Counted from the stretch's first letter, positions 1-8,772 are shown. The stretch is DNA of 33,058 nucleotides from Micromonospora echinofusca (GCF_017614955.1 NZ_WVUH01000030.1:1-33058), one strand, 5' to 3'. Made by a program: numbers and translations. Notes: generated by a model from the sequence alone, not told the origin.

Positions 1-62
1 CCGAGCCAGTCGTCGATCTTCACGTACAGTGCGGTCAGAAGGGTGTTGAGGTCTGTCGTCAC
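1..62 (-). CDS. Transposase N-terminus (IS982-like), cut by the window edge
   Basis: Reading the minus strand from a GTG at 62-60 gives VTTDLNTLLTALYVKIDDWL, which looks like the start of IS982-family transposases as I remember them. Only about 20 residues are inside the window, so the family call rests on a short match. The element would run leftwards out of the window. The inverted repeat 5 bases upstream of the start fits an element end. It could be another transposase with a similar N-terminus. Confidence 0.5.
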   Translation of the reverse strand, partial: MTTDLNTLLTALYVKIDDWL

Positions 63-85
63 AAACGGATCTTCAACACCCTTCG
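38..85. repeat. Inverted repeat at the element end
   Basis: GAAGGGTGTTGAG at 38-50 is matched on the opposite strand by CTTCAACACCCTTC at 71-84, one base different. The outer arm sits upstream of the partial transposase start and probably is, or lies next to, the terminal inverted repeat of that element. The inner arm lies within the first transposase codons. Confidence 0.5.
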
Positions 86-338
86 CCTATGCCGCAGCCC
101 CGGGACCGTTAGGACTTACTCGTCTAGGCGGTACGGTAACGCCTCGCACTGATGCACTCTTCTGCCGCTGATAAGGCGCGGCCCCGGGAGCCGATTGACC
201 GTAGCGTTCGCACCTGCCGGCGATGCCTGGCGCGTGACGCTTCCGGGCGTACGACGGCGCATACCCCAGACCGGTACGTGCTCTCGTTCGACGACGCAGG
301 AGGGCGAGCGAGAGCACGTCACCAAGGCGTGAGGTCGT
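86..338. other. Intergenic region, no convincing gene
   Basis: Between the element end and the stop of the minus-strand nuclease gene I see no open frame with recognisable protein content. The only clear structure is the hairpin at 276-319. Confidence 0.5.
276..319 (-). terminator. Perfect 11-bp stem downstream of the AbiJ-like gene
   Basis: ACGTGCTCTCG at 276-286 is perfectly complementary to CGAGAGCACGT at 309-319, with a 22-base loop. It begins about 20 bases past the stop of the minus-strand gene ending at 339. Actinomycete terminators often lack a U tract, so a transcription terminator is the simplest reading. Confidence 0.6.
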
Positions 339-1742
339 TCAGTTCGGCACGGCGACGCTGTGTCTGCGGAAGAGGCTGTCGAAGAAGGCCTTGACAAGGG
401 GACGTGCCTGCTCCTTGTCTTGAAGTTCTTGCGTTCCGAATCGGTAAACCTCGTAACCGGCGAGGGTGAGGTCACGGCTGGCGGCCGCGGTGCGTGCGTA
501 CTCGTCGCCGTCCGGGAGCCACCGTCGCTGGCCGTCTTTAGTCTCGCGTTCGCTCGCGTAGTGCGTCTGGCCGTCGACCTCCAGCACGATTCGGGCGCCG
601 GCCGGCGCCAGCAACAAGAGATCCATGCGGAACTGCACCAGTGCGTCCTTGCCGCGGACCTTCACCGTTTTCGGATCCCAATGGCGCCAGACCTCGGGTA
701 GGAGAGCGGGAAGCTCCTGGAGCGCAGCACGGTAGATGTCGTGGTAAAGCCTGAACAGGAGTAGCTGGTGTGGAGAACCCTTCGGCACACTGCCGCCGAG
801 CCGTTGGTACAGCTCGCGCTTGGCCTGGTGATCGTCCTTGACCTGGCGGGTATCCGACCACCAACTCTGCAGGTCGCGCCAGCGGAGGCCGGCAGGGCCG
901 ATTGGCCGGTCGTAGACGAGGACTTCGCCGGTGGGATCCACTACCTCGACGTCGCTGTCGATGACATCGATGAGCCGAAGATCTGGCTTTCGCGGGGACG
1001 CAAAGATGAGCTGCTTGGGCCGGCCAGTCCTGGCACCGGTGGTCACCATGTGGAAGGTTGGGTAGCCATCGGTGTTGCCCGTCTCCCTGAGCTCGAGGCG
1101 GATACCGGCGAGTTGCGGATTGATCGCGTCGACCAACTGGCGTTGGGCGTCTTCATCGGGCACGGTGTCGCCGGACACCATGCCTTCGAGGAAGAGGGCG
1201 AATCTGCGGTCGGAGGCGTGATCAATCGCACCGAGTTCGTCGAACAGCTGCTCGACGGTCCAGTCGTCGTTGCGGTAGAAGTGCCGGTCGATCTGCCCGC
1301 CGAGGCTGGTGTCCTCGATGCCGAAGAAGAGTTCGCCGCGGCTTAGATCGAACAGCGTTGCAAGCAGGTTGTGGAATCGCTGAGCGTGATTGATCAGGAT
1401 CCAGCCCGGTATGGCACGGGCGAGGTCGCGACGTGTCCGCTTCGGGATCGGAGGCGGGTGCTCGTCGGCCCACACGAGATCCTGGATCGCCATCCGGTCG
1501 ATCATCTGGAGGCCGCTGTTCCGTTCCAACAAGCCAGCGGCGACCTCCCAGAGTCGTTCGTCCGGGACCGCCGCGGCACTGCTTTCACCACGCTGGGCCT
1601 TGGTGTCGCCGCCTGCTGACGGCGGCAGCCCAGCCGCAACCAAGTCGTCGTCGAGCCTCGCACGGGTGCTTCCGTCAGCGATCGTACAGGCAGCCCTGAA
1701 TACGATCTCGCGCAGCGTCGCGACACCCGCGTCGTCAACCAT
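339..1742 (-). CDS. AbiJ-like protein with C-terminal PD-(D/E)XK-type nuclease domain
   Basis: The protein is about 467 residues from the ATG at 1742; an in-frame TTG at 1778 and ATG at 1766 are alternatives and none has a clear ribosome site. The middle carries the block SLGGQIDRHF followed by LFLEGMVSGDTVPDE and QLVDAINPQL, which resembles the AbiJ N-terminal domain family described in abortive-infection proteins. The last 110 residues hold MDLLLL, then IVLEVDGQTHY, then GYEVYRF, the pattern of a DUF559/Vsr-like restriction-endonuclease fold with an Asp and the Glu of EVDG. I infer a cytoplasmic defence effector that cuts nucleic acid. It follows the gene ending at 1763 by 20 bases, so the two are probably cotranscribed. 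The domain assignments are by eye. Confidence 0.65.
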   Translation of the reverse strand: MVDDAGVATLREIVFRAACTIADGSTRARLDDDLVAAGLPPSAGGDTKAQRGESSAAAVPDERLWEVAAGLLERNSGLQMIDRMAIQDLVWADEHPPPIPKRTRRDLARAIPGWILINHAQRFHNLLATLFDLSRGELFFGIEDTSLGGQIDRHFYRNDDWTVEQLFDELGAIDHASDRRFALFLEGMVSGDTVPDEDAQRQLVDAINPQLAGIRLELRETGNTDGYPTFHMVTTGARTGRPKQLIFASPRKPDLRLIDVIDSDVEVVDPTGEVLVYDRPIGPAGLRWRDLQSWWSDTRQVKDDHQAKRELYQRLGGSVPKGSPHQLLLFRLYHDIYRAALQELPALLPEVWRHWDPKTVKVRGKDALVQFRMDLLLLAPAGARIVLEVDGQTHYASERETKDGQRRWLPDGDEYARTAAASRDLTLAGYEVYRFGTQELQDKEQARPLVKAFFDSLFRRHSVAVPN

Positions 1743-1762
1743 CCTGTGATTCTGGCACGATC

Positions 1763-2632
1763 TCATGCGGTAGACCAATGCGCCCGGGGATCAAACCACC
1801 CGCGCTCAGGAAACCAAGCGATGCACCTTCCAATTGGACTTGCCCACGCCCAAACATGGGTGATTTCGGCCGGTAGTGGTGGCGGCTGGTCCGGCAAACT
1901 GTCGTAGTCCTCACTTAAGCTGTGAAGTGCCGGCCAGGGAGTGCTGAATGTAAGCCCTGCAAAAACGTGACGTTCAGGTGCCCCCGTTGCCGCCAATTTT
2001 CGTCGGACGTCGCCTCTTTTCGGCGCTTCCAGGAACTCACCCAGCCAAGCGTTGAACGCTGGCCAGTCTTGTCTTGCGGGCCCTCCCACCCCCTGAGGAA
2101 ATAAAAGAGCCTTCGGCTGCTCTCCGGGCTGCGCCCATCGGGACGTGAGCTGCACGACACCCAAGGTGGCGAGCTGGCGTACCTCTTCGACGGCGGAGAC
2201 GGCAAGGCTACCCTCAGGCTGCACGATCTCCAGAAAGACGCCTGCAGCTTCCAGTTCTTGAAGGCGCCTCATCAGCGTAGGCCTAAGTGACCGCAGTCTG
2301 GCAGATTTTGCAAGCGTGACATACCAGACTCTGCGAAGCTCAGGGGCAACTATTTCTTGGTCACCGAGAACCAATTGCGTCATTTGCGCATATGCGGGTT
2401 CGACATCTGCTACGACCTCAACGTACGCCGACGGTCGATTACTATATTCAATGCGAAGGTCAGCCATGCCCCGGGCGCTATTGTCGTCCTGAATAACCAC
2501 TCGCTCTCCGGTTAGTCGCGCGACAACGCGCGCCGCATGGAACTCAAAGTCACCTAGATAGCTGCGAAACCCACGCATTCGCATATTATCCGATCGCAAA
2601 TCGATCGGGTAGCCTGGCTGGAACTCTTCCAT
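1763..2632 (-). CDS. Unknown protein upstream of the AbiJ-like nuclease
   Basis: A 289-residue protein I do not recognise. The N-terminal third has MADLRIEY followed about 10 residues on by YVEVVAD, an Asp then Glu spacing that could be a degenerate PD-(D/E)XK core. The last 70 residues are rich in Trp and Pro (HVWAWASP, AWFPERGWFDP). There is no signal peptide or membrane segment. It is the first gene of a two-gene unit with the AbiJ-like nuclease, which suggests a partner or regulatory role in the same defence function. The start is the ATG at 2632; an internal ATG 16 codons later is possible. Some codon use is less GC-rich than in its neighbours, which suggests transfer. Confidence 0.6.
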   Translation of the reverse strand: MEEFQPGYPIDLRSDNMRMRGFRSYLGDFEFHAARVVARLTGERVVIQDDNSARGMADLRIEYSNRPSAYVEVVADVEPAYAQMTQLVLGDQEIVAPELRRVWYVTLAKSARLRSLRPTLMRRLQELEAAGVFLEIVQPEGSLAVSAVEEVRQLATLGVVQLTSRWAQPGEQPKALLFPQGVGGPARQDWPAFNAWLGEFLEAPKRGDVRRKLAATGAPERHVFAGLTFSTPWPALHSLSEDYDSLPDQPPPLPAEITHVWAWASPIGRCIAWFPERGWFDPRAHWSTA

Positions 2633-2966
2633 CGTTGTAGACGCTTCCCCTCGTCCCGGTAGACGAGGATCTTAGGCCAAGACCTCGGTGCAGCCCGAGG
2701 GATTTGCGGACCCGTTCGTGCATTGGTCTGCCGCAATCAGGTCGCTACAGAAGGCCGACGGCAAGTCGGGGTCACCCGGCTGCCTGACACGTTGGTTCAG
2801 CAATCTTGGACGGCTGACGAGCCGCAGACAACCATCGCAGCAAACCGCCTGTCCCTCGCGACAACCATGTTCATCGAAAGGCATCCGCCGATCGGTGGGA
2901 ACTGCGACACAGAGAGGGCGGGCCACGTCTCCGTGACCCGCCCCAGGGGTTGGTCCGCCATGCGGA
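2633..2966. other. Intergenic region with two hairpins, no gene seen
   Basis: Open frames here are extensions or shadows with no family resemblance. Near the left end, CCTCGTC at 2649-2655 pairs with GACGAGG at 2662-2668, a hairpin 17 bases upstream of the start at 2632, so it would sit in that gene's 5' leader. The right end holds the terminator at 2916-2943. Confidence 0.5.
2916..2943 (-). terminator. Strong GC hairpin after the 2967-3413 gene
   Basis: GGGCGGG at 2916-2922 pairs with CCCGCCC at 2937-2943. After one mismatch, CACG at 2924-2927 pairs with CGTG at 2932-2935 around a TCTC loop. It lies 24 bases beyond the stop of the minus-strand gene, the place expected for the terminator of the 4568-2967 operon. 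Confidence 0.75.
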
Positions 2967-3413
2967 CTAGCTCGGCAGCCGAGGCCGACCGGCGCCGCCA
3001 CCAAGGTTCTGGACGATCGCGCCGCCACGCTTCTGCGACTCCACCACGGCGCACGTCATACACAGCGCCAGCATCGCGTCCGGTGCTCGACTCGCCGCCT
3101 CCCGCTGCTTCGGGCCGATCCACATGTCCTGCCGGCAGTCCTCGCACTGCCTCAGCATGTGGTCGACCGTCGGCACGTACCGCGGCAGTCCCTGGCCCGC
3201 CATCAACTCGTTGATGTTCGTTGGCGGACACGCCAGGATGAACCGCTCCTCCCGCGTCAGGCCCTTGCCGTCCCGCTCGACGATCCTCGCCGCCGCGCCG
3301 ATCTCGACCTCATCCGCGCCCGCAGCCCGTAGCCGATCCGAGTCGAGGGTGCCGTAGCGGGCGAGCAGCATCTCCCGCGCCAGGTCGAACGCGTCACGTC
3401 TCCCGTTCTCCAC
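2967..3413 (-). CDS. Small protein with paired CxxC motifs
   Basis: 148 residues from a GTG start with GGGAGG seven bases upstream. The middle has CEDC and, about 30 residues on, CMTC, which together look like a treble-clef or zinc-ribbon site. There is no enzyme signature. It is the last gene of a three-gene unit (4568 to 2967), 13 bases after its neighbour. Genes of this look occur on actinomycete phages and integrative elements, but I cannot name a function. Confidence 0.65.
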   Translation of the reverse strand: MENGRRDAFDLAREMLLARYGTLDSDRLRAAGADEVEIGAAARIVERDGKGLTREERFILACPPTNINELMAGQGLPRYVPTVDHMLRQCEDCRQDMWIGPKQREAASRAPDAMLALCMTCAVVESQKRGGAIVQNLGGGAGRPRLPS

Positions 3414-3426
3414 GTGCGAGCCTCCC

Positions 3427-4104
3427 TTACTCTCCGGCGATCAGCGACGTGACGACGTCCGCCTCGACGCGCACGCGGGGGCCGACGACCTGGCCCCCGG
3501 CCGCGCGCACCGCCGCGATCCGCTCGAACACCTGCCTGGCCGCCAGCCCCAACTGTTCAACCGAGGGGACCGCCACCACGTCTGCCCGGCCGGTGGCGAT
3601 GTCGTTGACGGCCTCCCGCCAGCCGCGGGCACCCACGTGCTCGCCGACAAGCTCGTAGCCCTGTTCGGTGATCCATCGGTGCGCCATCTCGGTCAGCTCC
3701 TCGATAGAGGCCCGGCCGCCCCGCATGGCCCTGCTGAACACCACGGCGCGGCACCGACGCCAGCGGCGCGCGTCCGGGTCCCACCGGGCGTGCTCGTACA
3801 GCCGGCTCAGGTTCGGGCCCGAGCCCTCCACGTCCGGCGAGCACCACTCCCACCGCTGGGCGTCGGCGTCCCACCGGACGTGCCAGCCGAACTCGCGCGC
3901 TTCCGCGTGGCCAGGCCACCGGCCGGTCCAGTCGGCCCGGCCGCAGTCGTGCCCGGCCGAGTCGCGCTGCGCCCGGCACCACAGACGCTTGCGGCCGGTG
4001 GCCAGGCACTCGACCACGTCGCAGTCGTCGGCGTGAGTCTCGCCGATCGCTACCTCACAGGCCGGGCAGCTGCCGCGCAGCGGCTCCTCGTCCACCAGGC
4101 TCAC
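3427..4104 (-). CDS. Zinc-binding protein with resolvase-like C-terminal domain
   Basis: 225 residues. The N-terminal 60 have CPAC, further Cys/His pairs and CGRADWTGRW, suggesting zinc binding. From about residue 120 the sequence resembles the catalytic domain of serine recombinases: VVFSRAM where resolvases have Y-x-R-x-S, GYELVGEH, then GRADVVAVPSVEQLGL corresponding to the DVVVV...LDRLGR segment. The catalytic serine position appears to be Met, so it is probably not an active recombinase. It overlaps the upstream gene by GTGA, indicating translational coupling. The resolvase relation is my inference from pattern, not from a search. Confidence 0.55.
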   Translation of the reverse strand: MSLVDEEPLRGSCPACEVAIGETHADDCDVVECLATGRKRLWCRAQRDSAGHDCGRADWTGRWPGHAEAREFGWHVRWDADAQRWEWCSPDVEGSGPNLSRLYEHARWDPDARRWRRCRAVVFSRAMRGGRASIEELTEMAHRWITEQGYELVGEHVGARGWREAVNDIATGRADVVAVPSVEQLGLAARQVFERIAAVRAAGGQVVGPRVRVEADVVTSLIAGE

Positions 4105-4568
4105 ATTCCTGCCTCTTCGATCAGCTGCGCCATGCGCAGGTCCTTACGGAAGCTGTGCCCGATCTCCGCCTCCACTGCGGCGTACTCGTAGGCCAGAGCG
4201 GGCCGGGCGCGGCACGCGGTCAGCAGGTCCCGCTTCGACGCCAGGACGCAGAACGAGCACGACAACCGCGACATGCCCAGGTCGTACGCCGGGTGGTACG
4301 GCACGCCCGTCGCATGAATGCGCGCCCACACCTCGTCGACGGTCCAGCTGTGGATGGGCAGCCACGTCCAGACGTGGCGAGTCGTCTGCGTCGACGCGCC
4401 CTGGTCGTACGAGAGCTCTGCCCTGCCCGCTCGGCCGGGCGACTCCTCAGCCCGGAACCCGAAGCACTGCAACACCCGCGCCGGCCGGTCAAGCCTCAGC
4501 TCGTGCACCAGCGCTGTGATGAGCGTCCGGCCCGGCCCCCGCTTGTGGTCGCTGGTGCTTATCTGCAC
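4101..4568 (-). pseudogene. PAPS reductase-family protein, N-terminus missing
   Basis: The 155 residues match the C-terminal half of phage and plasmid PAPS reductase-family proteins (ATP-pyrophosphatase fold): STSDHKRGPGR, then FGFRAEESPGRA, then WLPIHSWTVDEVW, then HPAYDLGMSRLSCSFC. The N-terminal SGGKDS nucleotide loop that these proteins need is absent. The frame is closed by a TGA four codons before the GTG start, and the upstream DNA belongs to a divergent intergenic region. It is therefore either a decapitated gene or a reduced protein of unknown activity. It is coupled by GTGA overlap to the next gene, so the operon has stayed intact after the loss. Confidence 0.65.
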
Positions 4569-4690
4569 TTTCCTCAGGCGTCAATCACTGGCTCGAAGAT
4601 GCTTGACGCGGCGCGCGTTACTTGCTCAGGCGGGTCTGGGGGTGGCATCATCGCCGCCATGATCGCGAGAATCGAGTCCTCCGTCTGCCG

Positions 4691-5809
4691 GTGAGCGTGA
4701 CGACCGAGCCCGGACCGCTCGGACCCCAGACCACTCTGTTCGCACACGCCCTTCGTCTCCATCAGCAAGATCCTGACGGCGTTCTGCCGCGTGACGGCGA
4801 GCCGTATCCAGACGACGAATTCCACCGTCGGCGGCCGCGACCCCAGCCTCAGAAAGATCGGCGACTCGATGGTGCCGACGTCGCCGCCACCCTCGACAGG
4901 CACTTCGCCAAAACCGATGCGCCACCAAGCGAACTTGCCGACGCGTTCCACGGCGTCCACGTGCCGATCCACCGCAACGAACACATCGCCGCCGCGGCGT
5001 TGCGGGCGGACCGGCAGCGAGTGCGGCAGGCCGGCCGGTGGCTGGTGCGGCATAGTACGGATCGCTGCGCCGCGACGGTCGGGCTTGCGCTGCTGGCCAC
5101 GGATTGGGAGGAAGATGATATCCCGCTGATCCAAACCATCGGCCTGCTGTCGAACCGATTCGGGGCGTTGGCCGCCGAGGCGCTGCAACGCCGCCGCGGA
5201 GGCGGGGAAGCGTTGCTGTGGCTGGCCAAGCGTGTCGCGGGCTGGGGTCGGGTCTACATCGTCGAGGCGCTGTGCCGCAACGGCGGCTATGCCTCGCGGT
5301 CATGGCTGCTGCGCCACGCCTGCGACGGCGACTTCCTCAACGGCTATTTCGCTGGCCAGGTCGCCACCACAGCCCACCTGCACGAAGCGATTACCAGCAC
5401 GGAGGTCGACGATGACCTGGTCGACCACACCGGCCGACTCCTGAAGGTCATGGCTGACTGCGGTGGCATGGGCATGACCCTCAAGCACTATCCACCGGCA
5501 CCCATCGTCCTGGCTGCACATGCGGCTCACCTTGCCCGGCAGGCGCCGACGGTGAACCGGTACGTCGACGCCGCGGTCATCGCCGACCACCTGACGGACA
5601 AGCCCTCGAACCGATGCGGGTGCACCACCGAGCAGCGTGACCGCATCGTGCAGCAGTACCTCACGGTGCTCGACCGGCCCGACTGGTGCGACACAGTCCG
5701 CGCGGGCCTCGACTCGACCAGCGACTTCTTCGTCTGGTTCGCCGGCAACGTGGCGGCGCGACTGCACCTGCGCGCGTTCGCTGACCTGACGGGAGGTGAT
5801 GATCGATGA
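4691..5809 (+). CDS. Helical-repeat (HEAT-like) protein of unknown function
   Basis: About 372 residues from a GTG at 4691 (or 4697); a start at 4622 would add an Arg/His-rich, unlikely N-terminus. The protein is mainly Ala/Leu-rich amphipathic helices from residue 80 on, for example RQAGRWLVRHSTDRCAATVG and LLSNRFGALAAEALQR, suggesting HEAT-type or similar repeats. There is a CGC at about residue 315. No catalytic motif or membrane segment is seen. Its stop overlaps the start of the ankyrin gene by ATGA, so the two are translationally coupled and probably form a complex. I do not recognise the family. Confidence 0.6.
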   Translation: MSVTTEPGPLGPQTTLFAHALRLHQQDPDGVLPRDGEPYPDDEFHRRRPRPQPQKDRRLDGADVAATLDRHFAKTDAPPSELADAFHGVHVPIHRNEHIAAAALRADRQRVRQAGRWLVRHSTDRCAATVGLALLATDWEEDDIPLIQTIGLLSNRFGALAAEALQRRRGGGEALLWLAKRVAGWGRVYIVEALCRNGGYASRSWLLRHACDGDFLNGYFAGQVATTAHLHEAITSTEVDDDLVDHTGRLLKVMADCGGMGMTLKHYPPAPIVLAAHAAHLARQAPTVNRYVDAAVIADHLTDKPSNRCGCTTEQRDRIVQQYLTVLDRPDWCDTVRAGLDSTSDFFVWFAGNVAARLHLRAFADLTGGDDR

Positions 5810-6984
5810 ATCATGCTGCCGATCAGCAACTCATCGAGGCGGTGCAAGCCGGTGACGAAGTGGCCGTTGCACAGGCCCTTGCTGGCGGGGCGGACCCGAA
5901 TGCCGCAGTGAGCCGGTACCAAGGGTCGGTGCTCATCGAGGCAGCCCGCAGCGGCAGGCTGGGAGTTGTCGGCCTGCTGGTGGACGCCGGCGCCCGCATC
6001 GGACCCTTCGGTTACTTCCACGTGACGCCGCTGCGCGTCGCCATGCTCGAAGCACACGCGGACGTGGTGCAGTACCTCATCGCCCACAGGGCCCTTCCGG
6101 CGGAATCCACGACAAGGACGAGCATCTTGACGGAGGCCGTGTCCTATACACGGCACCGTCCTCGACCGGCGGCCCTTGCCACGCTGCGGGTGCTGCTCGA
6201 AGCGGGGGCAACACCACACCCAGGCGAGGAAGCGCCTCTGATCACCGCGGTCATGCGACCTGTCGCACCTGCGGTCCTGCGCCTTCTCCTCGCGAACGGC
6301 GCGGACGTCAACCAGCAGCGGTCCGACGGCACGCCAGCGATCGTCATCGCCGCTCGGCGAGGAGATCATGGCGCGGTGGACGTGCTCCTGCAGGCCGGCG
6401 CCGACGTGGACACCCGCGACCAGCAAGGGCGGACCGCGTTGATGCACGCGGTCGAACGCAACGAACAACGGGTCATCGCCGCCCTGTTGTTGGCCGGCAC
6501 CGTCATCGACACGGTCAGCACCGACGGCATGACCGCCCTGGAACTGGCGCGCGGCTGGCAGCACCAGAACGTCCAGTTCATGCTGGGCGAGCACCACGCT
6601 GGCTTGGACGACGAGCCGATCACCCGCACCGTCGTCCGGATCCTCCCGACGAGTGTCCGGCTCACCGGTGACCCGCAGATGTTGCACCTGTTGGCGAACG
6701 TCATCGTCATCGTTCTCGACGACCTCGGCGACGACGAGTGGGCAACTCGCACGGGCGTCGACGCCAATACGGCGCGGGCGGTTGCCCTGCGGCTGCGCAA
6801 CGAGGTCGTGCCGGCCCCCAACGCATCGTGGTACCAGTTGGATGTCACCGCAGATGAACTCGCGGCCACACGCTCGGCGTTGGTCGAGCTCGCCTACGGC
6901 ACCACACGCGTCCTGCCCGCCGCTACCAGCAGGCTGGAGATCGTCGACCTGCTTGAGGAACTCAACCGGCAGCACGGGCGTTAG
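5806..6984 (+). CDS. Ankyrin-repeat protein with extra C-terminal domain
   Basis: 392 residues. Ankyrin units run over roughly residues 1-265: AVQAGDEVAVAQALAGGADPN, TPLRVAMLEAHADVVQYLI, APAVLRLLLANGADVNQQRS, HGAVDVLLQAGADVDTRDQQ and GRTALMHAVERNEQRVIAALL. The last 120 residues (from RTVVRILPTSVRLTG) are a different alpha/beta region that I cannot place. Ankyrin repeats bind proteins, so a binding partner of the preceding helical-repeat protein is likely. The start ATG overlaps that gene's TGA and is preceded by GGGAGGTGAT. An IS element lies 103 bases downstream. Confidence 0.8.
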   Translation: MNHAADQQLIEAVQAGDEVAVAQALAGGADPNAAVSRYQGSVLIEAARSGRLGVVGLLVDAGARIGPFGYFHVTPLRVAMLEAHADVVQYLIAHRALPAESTTRTSILTEAVSYTRHRPRPAALATLRVLLEAGATPHPGEEAPLITAVMRPVAPAVLRLLLANGADVNQQRSDGTPAIVIAARRGDHGAVDVLLQAGADVDTRDQQGRTALMHAVERNEQRVIAALLLAGTVIDTVSTDGMTALELARGWQHQNVQFMLGEHHAGLDDEPITRTVVRILPTSVRLTGDPQMLHLLANVIVIVLDDLGDDEWATRTGVDANTARAVALRLRNEVVPAPNASWYQLDVTADELAATRSALVELAYGTTRVLPAATSRLEIVDLLEELNRQHGR

Positions 6985-7087
6985 CCCGGCCAGGGCCACA
7001 TCTACTTCAGTGAGGCGTCGGTGGGCGCTGTCGACCGGATCTGCAGCAAGGGCCGCTGGGACAGCCGCAGTGCCTGCTCTCGCTTAG
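6985..7087. other. Short gap between ankyrin gene and IS element
   Basis: No gene is seen. The missing N-terminal half of the flavoprotein that resumes at 8773 should have lain near here, but no Rossmann FAD motif can be read in any frame, so the insertion was accompanied by a deletion. Confidence 0.5.
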
Positions 7088-7245
7088 CCCTGCTCTTTCA
7101 CGAGGGTTGTGGCGGTGGCTGGTGCCGGGTTGATGTTGATGTGTGTTGATGTGGTTCGGGTGTGGGTGTGGTGAGGTGACCGACGATGGTGTCGGTGTCC
7201 TCCGTGGCGTTGCGGGTTGTCGTGGTCGGGACAGGTTGTGCCTGT

Positions 7246-8650
7246 TCAGGTGACGGGTTGGGGTAGCGCGGTCAGGCGGGCGAAGGCGGTGGCGAGGTGA
7301 TTCCGCCAGGGCCAGGTCGCGGCGTAGGCGTAGTCGTCGGCCGCCGCGGGTCAGGCGGGCGGGGACGTGCAGGAGTCGGTAGCGCAGTTTCTTGGGTTCC
7401 GCGTGGGCGAGGTCGCTGTCGAGGAGCAGGAGTTGGGACCAGACGAGCAGGTCGATGCCGGTAAGGGCCAGTTCGAGCCATGCGGCGTTGATGGCGAAGA
7501 CCCGAGAGGGGAACCGACCGAAGCCAGTGTTCTTACCGCATCTGATGCGGTCCTCGACGCGGGCGTGGGCGCGGTGGCGGACCTCGAGGTGCTGGATCGG
7601 GGTGTCGCCGGGCGGGGTGTCGGTGATGAGGACCTGGTGCCGCCAGCCGGTGACCTCGTCGAACAGCGACAGTTGGGCGCCGGGGTGGGGTCGTTCCCGA
7701 CGCACGATCATTCGGGTGCCGGCCGAGTAGCCGGTGAGGTCGACCAGCGGGGTGATCTCGCAGATCTCGGCGTGTTCCCGCAGGCCCGCGTCGGTGTCCA
7801 CTGCGGGGATCCACAGGTCGGGCTGGTCGAGCAGCCACGCCAGCCGTTCACGTAGCGGCGCGGTGATCGCCGCGCCGATCGAGAAGCGGATGTCGATGCC
7901 CTGTGCGCGTAGGTCACGGATGTGGGTCAGGAACTGCCTGGTGCAGCCGGCGGTGTCGGCGCGGACGAGGATCGGGGTGCCGTACCGCTGTGGCTCGGGG
8001 ATCTGCGCCAGACACGCGTCCAGGACCGTGATGTGATCGGCGGCGGTGTTCGACCCGGCGTTACCCGCCCGCAGCACGGCGGCGAGGGCTTCACCGGTGT
8101 TGTCCAGGAACCCGAACAACGGGTGGTAGCCGTATGTGTGCTTGAACGTGGGCGCGGTGTTCTCCTTCTCGGAATGGCAGATCACCAGGCTGGCGTCCAG
8201 GTCGATCACCAACCCGGGGATGTCCCGCCCGCCGGCGCGGGCCGGCGGCACCGCCCGGCCGGTCTCGGTGGCCTGCGCCCAGGCCACCTCCCGCGCGTGT
8301 GCCCGCGCCTGACGCAGCCCGGTCAACTCGGACGCGCCGATACCGGCCATGACCCGCCACGCCGTCGGGGTGGACGCGACCTGTCCGAACACGTCGGGCT
8401 GGTCGCGCAGCACCGTCAGGTCGCTGATCGCTTCACCGCCGTCGGCGAGCATCACCGCCACGTCCACCGCGACACGTCCCGGGTCATGACCGGCATCCCG
8501 ACGCCGTAGCCCGGCCAGAGCGTCACTGACCGCACGGGTCAGGCCGGTGACATCGGCCAGATCAGCGAGCAGCCGGGTACCGGCACGGGCGACCACACCC
8601 GTGCCATCAGCGCTGACCGTGAGCTTCGGACGCGACCAGGTAGTCCGCAC
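7246..8650 (-). pseudogene. IS1380-family transposase, frameshifted near its C-terminus
   Basis: The DDE transposase reads DLDASLVICHSEKENTAPTF (first Asp), VRADTAGCTRQFL (second Asp) and HVPARLTRGGRRLRLR near the end, all typical of actinomycete IS1380 members. At about 7320-7330 the frame changes: the usual ending (TWPWRNHLATAFARLTALPQ and a stop at 7246-7248) lies in another minus frame. The frame continuing from the start instead runs out past the left inverted repeat to 7007. A one- or two-base indel therefore gives the copy an aberrant tail. The start at 8650 lies just inside a long hairpin (8654-8724). Confidence 0.8.
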
Positions 8651-8653
8651 GCG

Positions 8654-8724
8654 GAAAGTGCCTTCCGTTCGGGCTGCTTGAGACCTTCGACAAGCCTCAT
8701 CATCCCAGTTCAGAAGGCACTTTC
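8654..8724. repeat. 12-bp perfect inverted repeat in the IS leader
   Basis: GAAAGTGCCTTC at 8654-8665 is the exact complement of GAAGGCACTTTC at 8713-8724. The hairpin sits immediately upstream of the transposase start on the minus strand, inside the element. It may limit transposase expression from outside transcripts or serve as a transposase binding site. The function is inferred from position only. Confidence 0.6.
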
Positions 8725-8772
8725 GTCATTCCCGCCCGCCATGTGGATCACCACTCGTGAAACACCCGGGCT

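Larger units (their letters stand above)
7088..8770. mobile_element. IS1380-family insertion sequence
   Basis: The left end (7086-7104) AGCCCTGCTCTTTCACGAG and the complement of the right end (8754-8772) AGCCCGGGTGTTTCACGAG agree at 16 of 19 positions, so these are terminal inverted repeats starting with CCC at the element edges. The one gene inside is an IS1380-type transposase on the minus strand. The flanking bases are TTAG on the left and CTAG on the right, close to but not a perfect 4-bp target duplication. The element separates the ankyrin gene from a flavoprotein gene that has lost its front half. Confidence 0.8.

Noticed and set aside
5527..6999. Long minus-strand open frame of 490 codons
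   Set aside because: It is the complement of the helical-repeat and ankyrin genes, whose protein content is clear; high GC creates such shadows.
7007..7245. Extended C-terminus of the transposase frame
   Set aside because: It runs past the left inverted repeat and the expected C-terminus is found in another frame, so the extension is a frameshift product.
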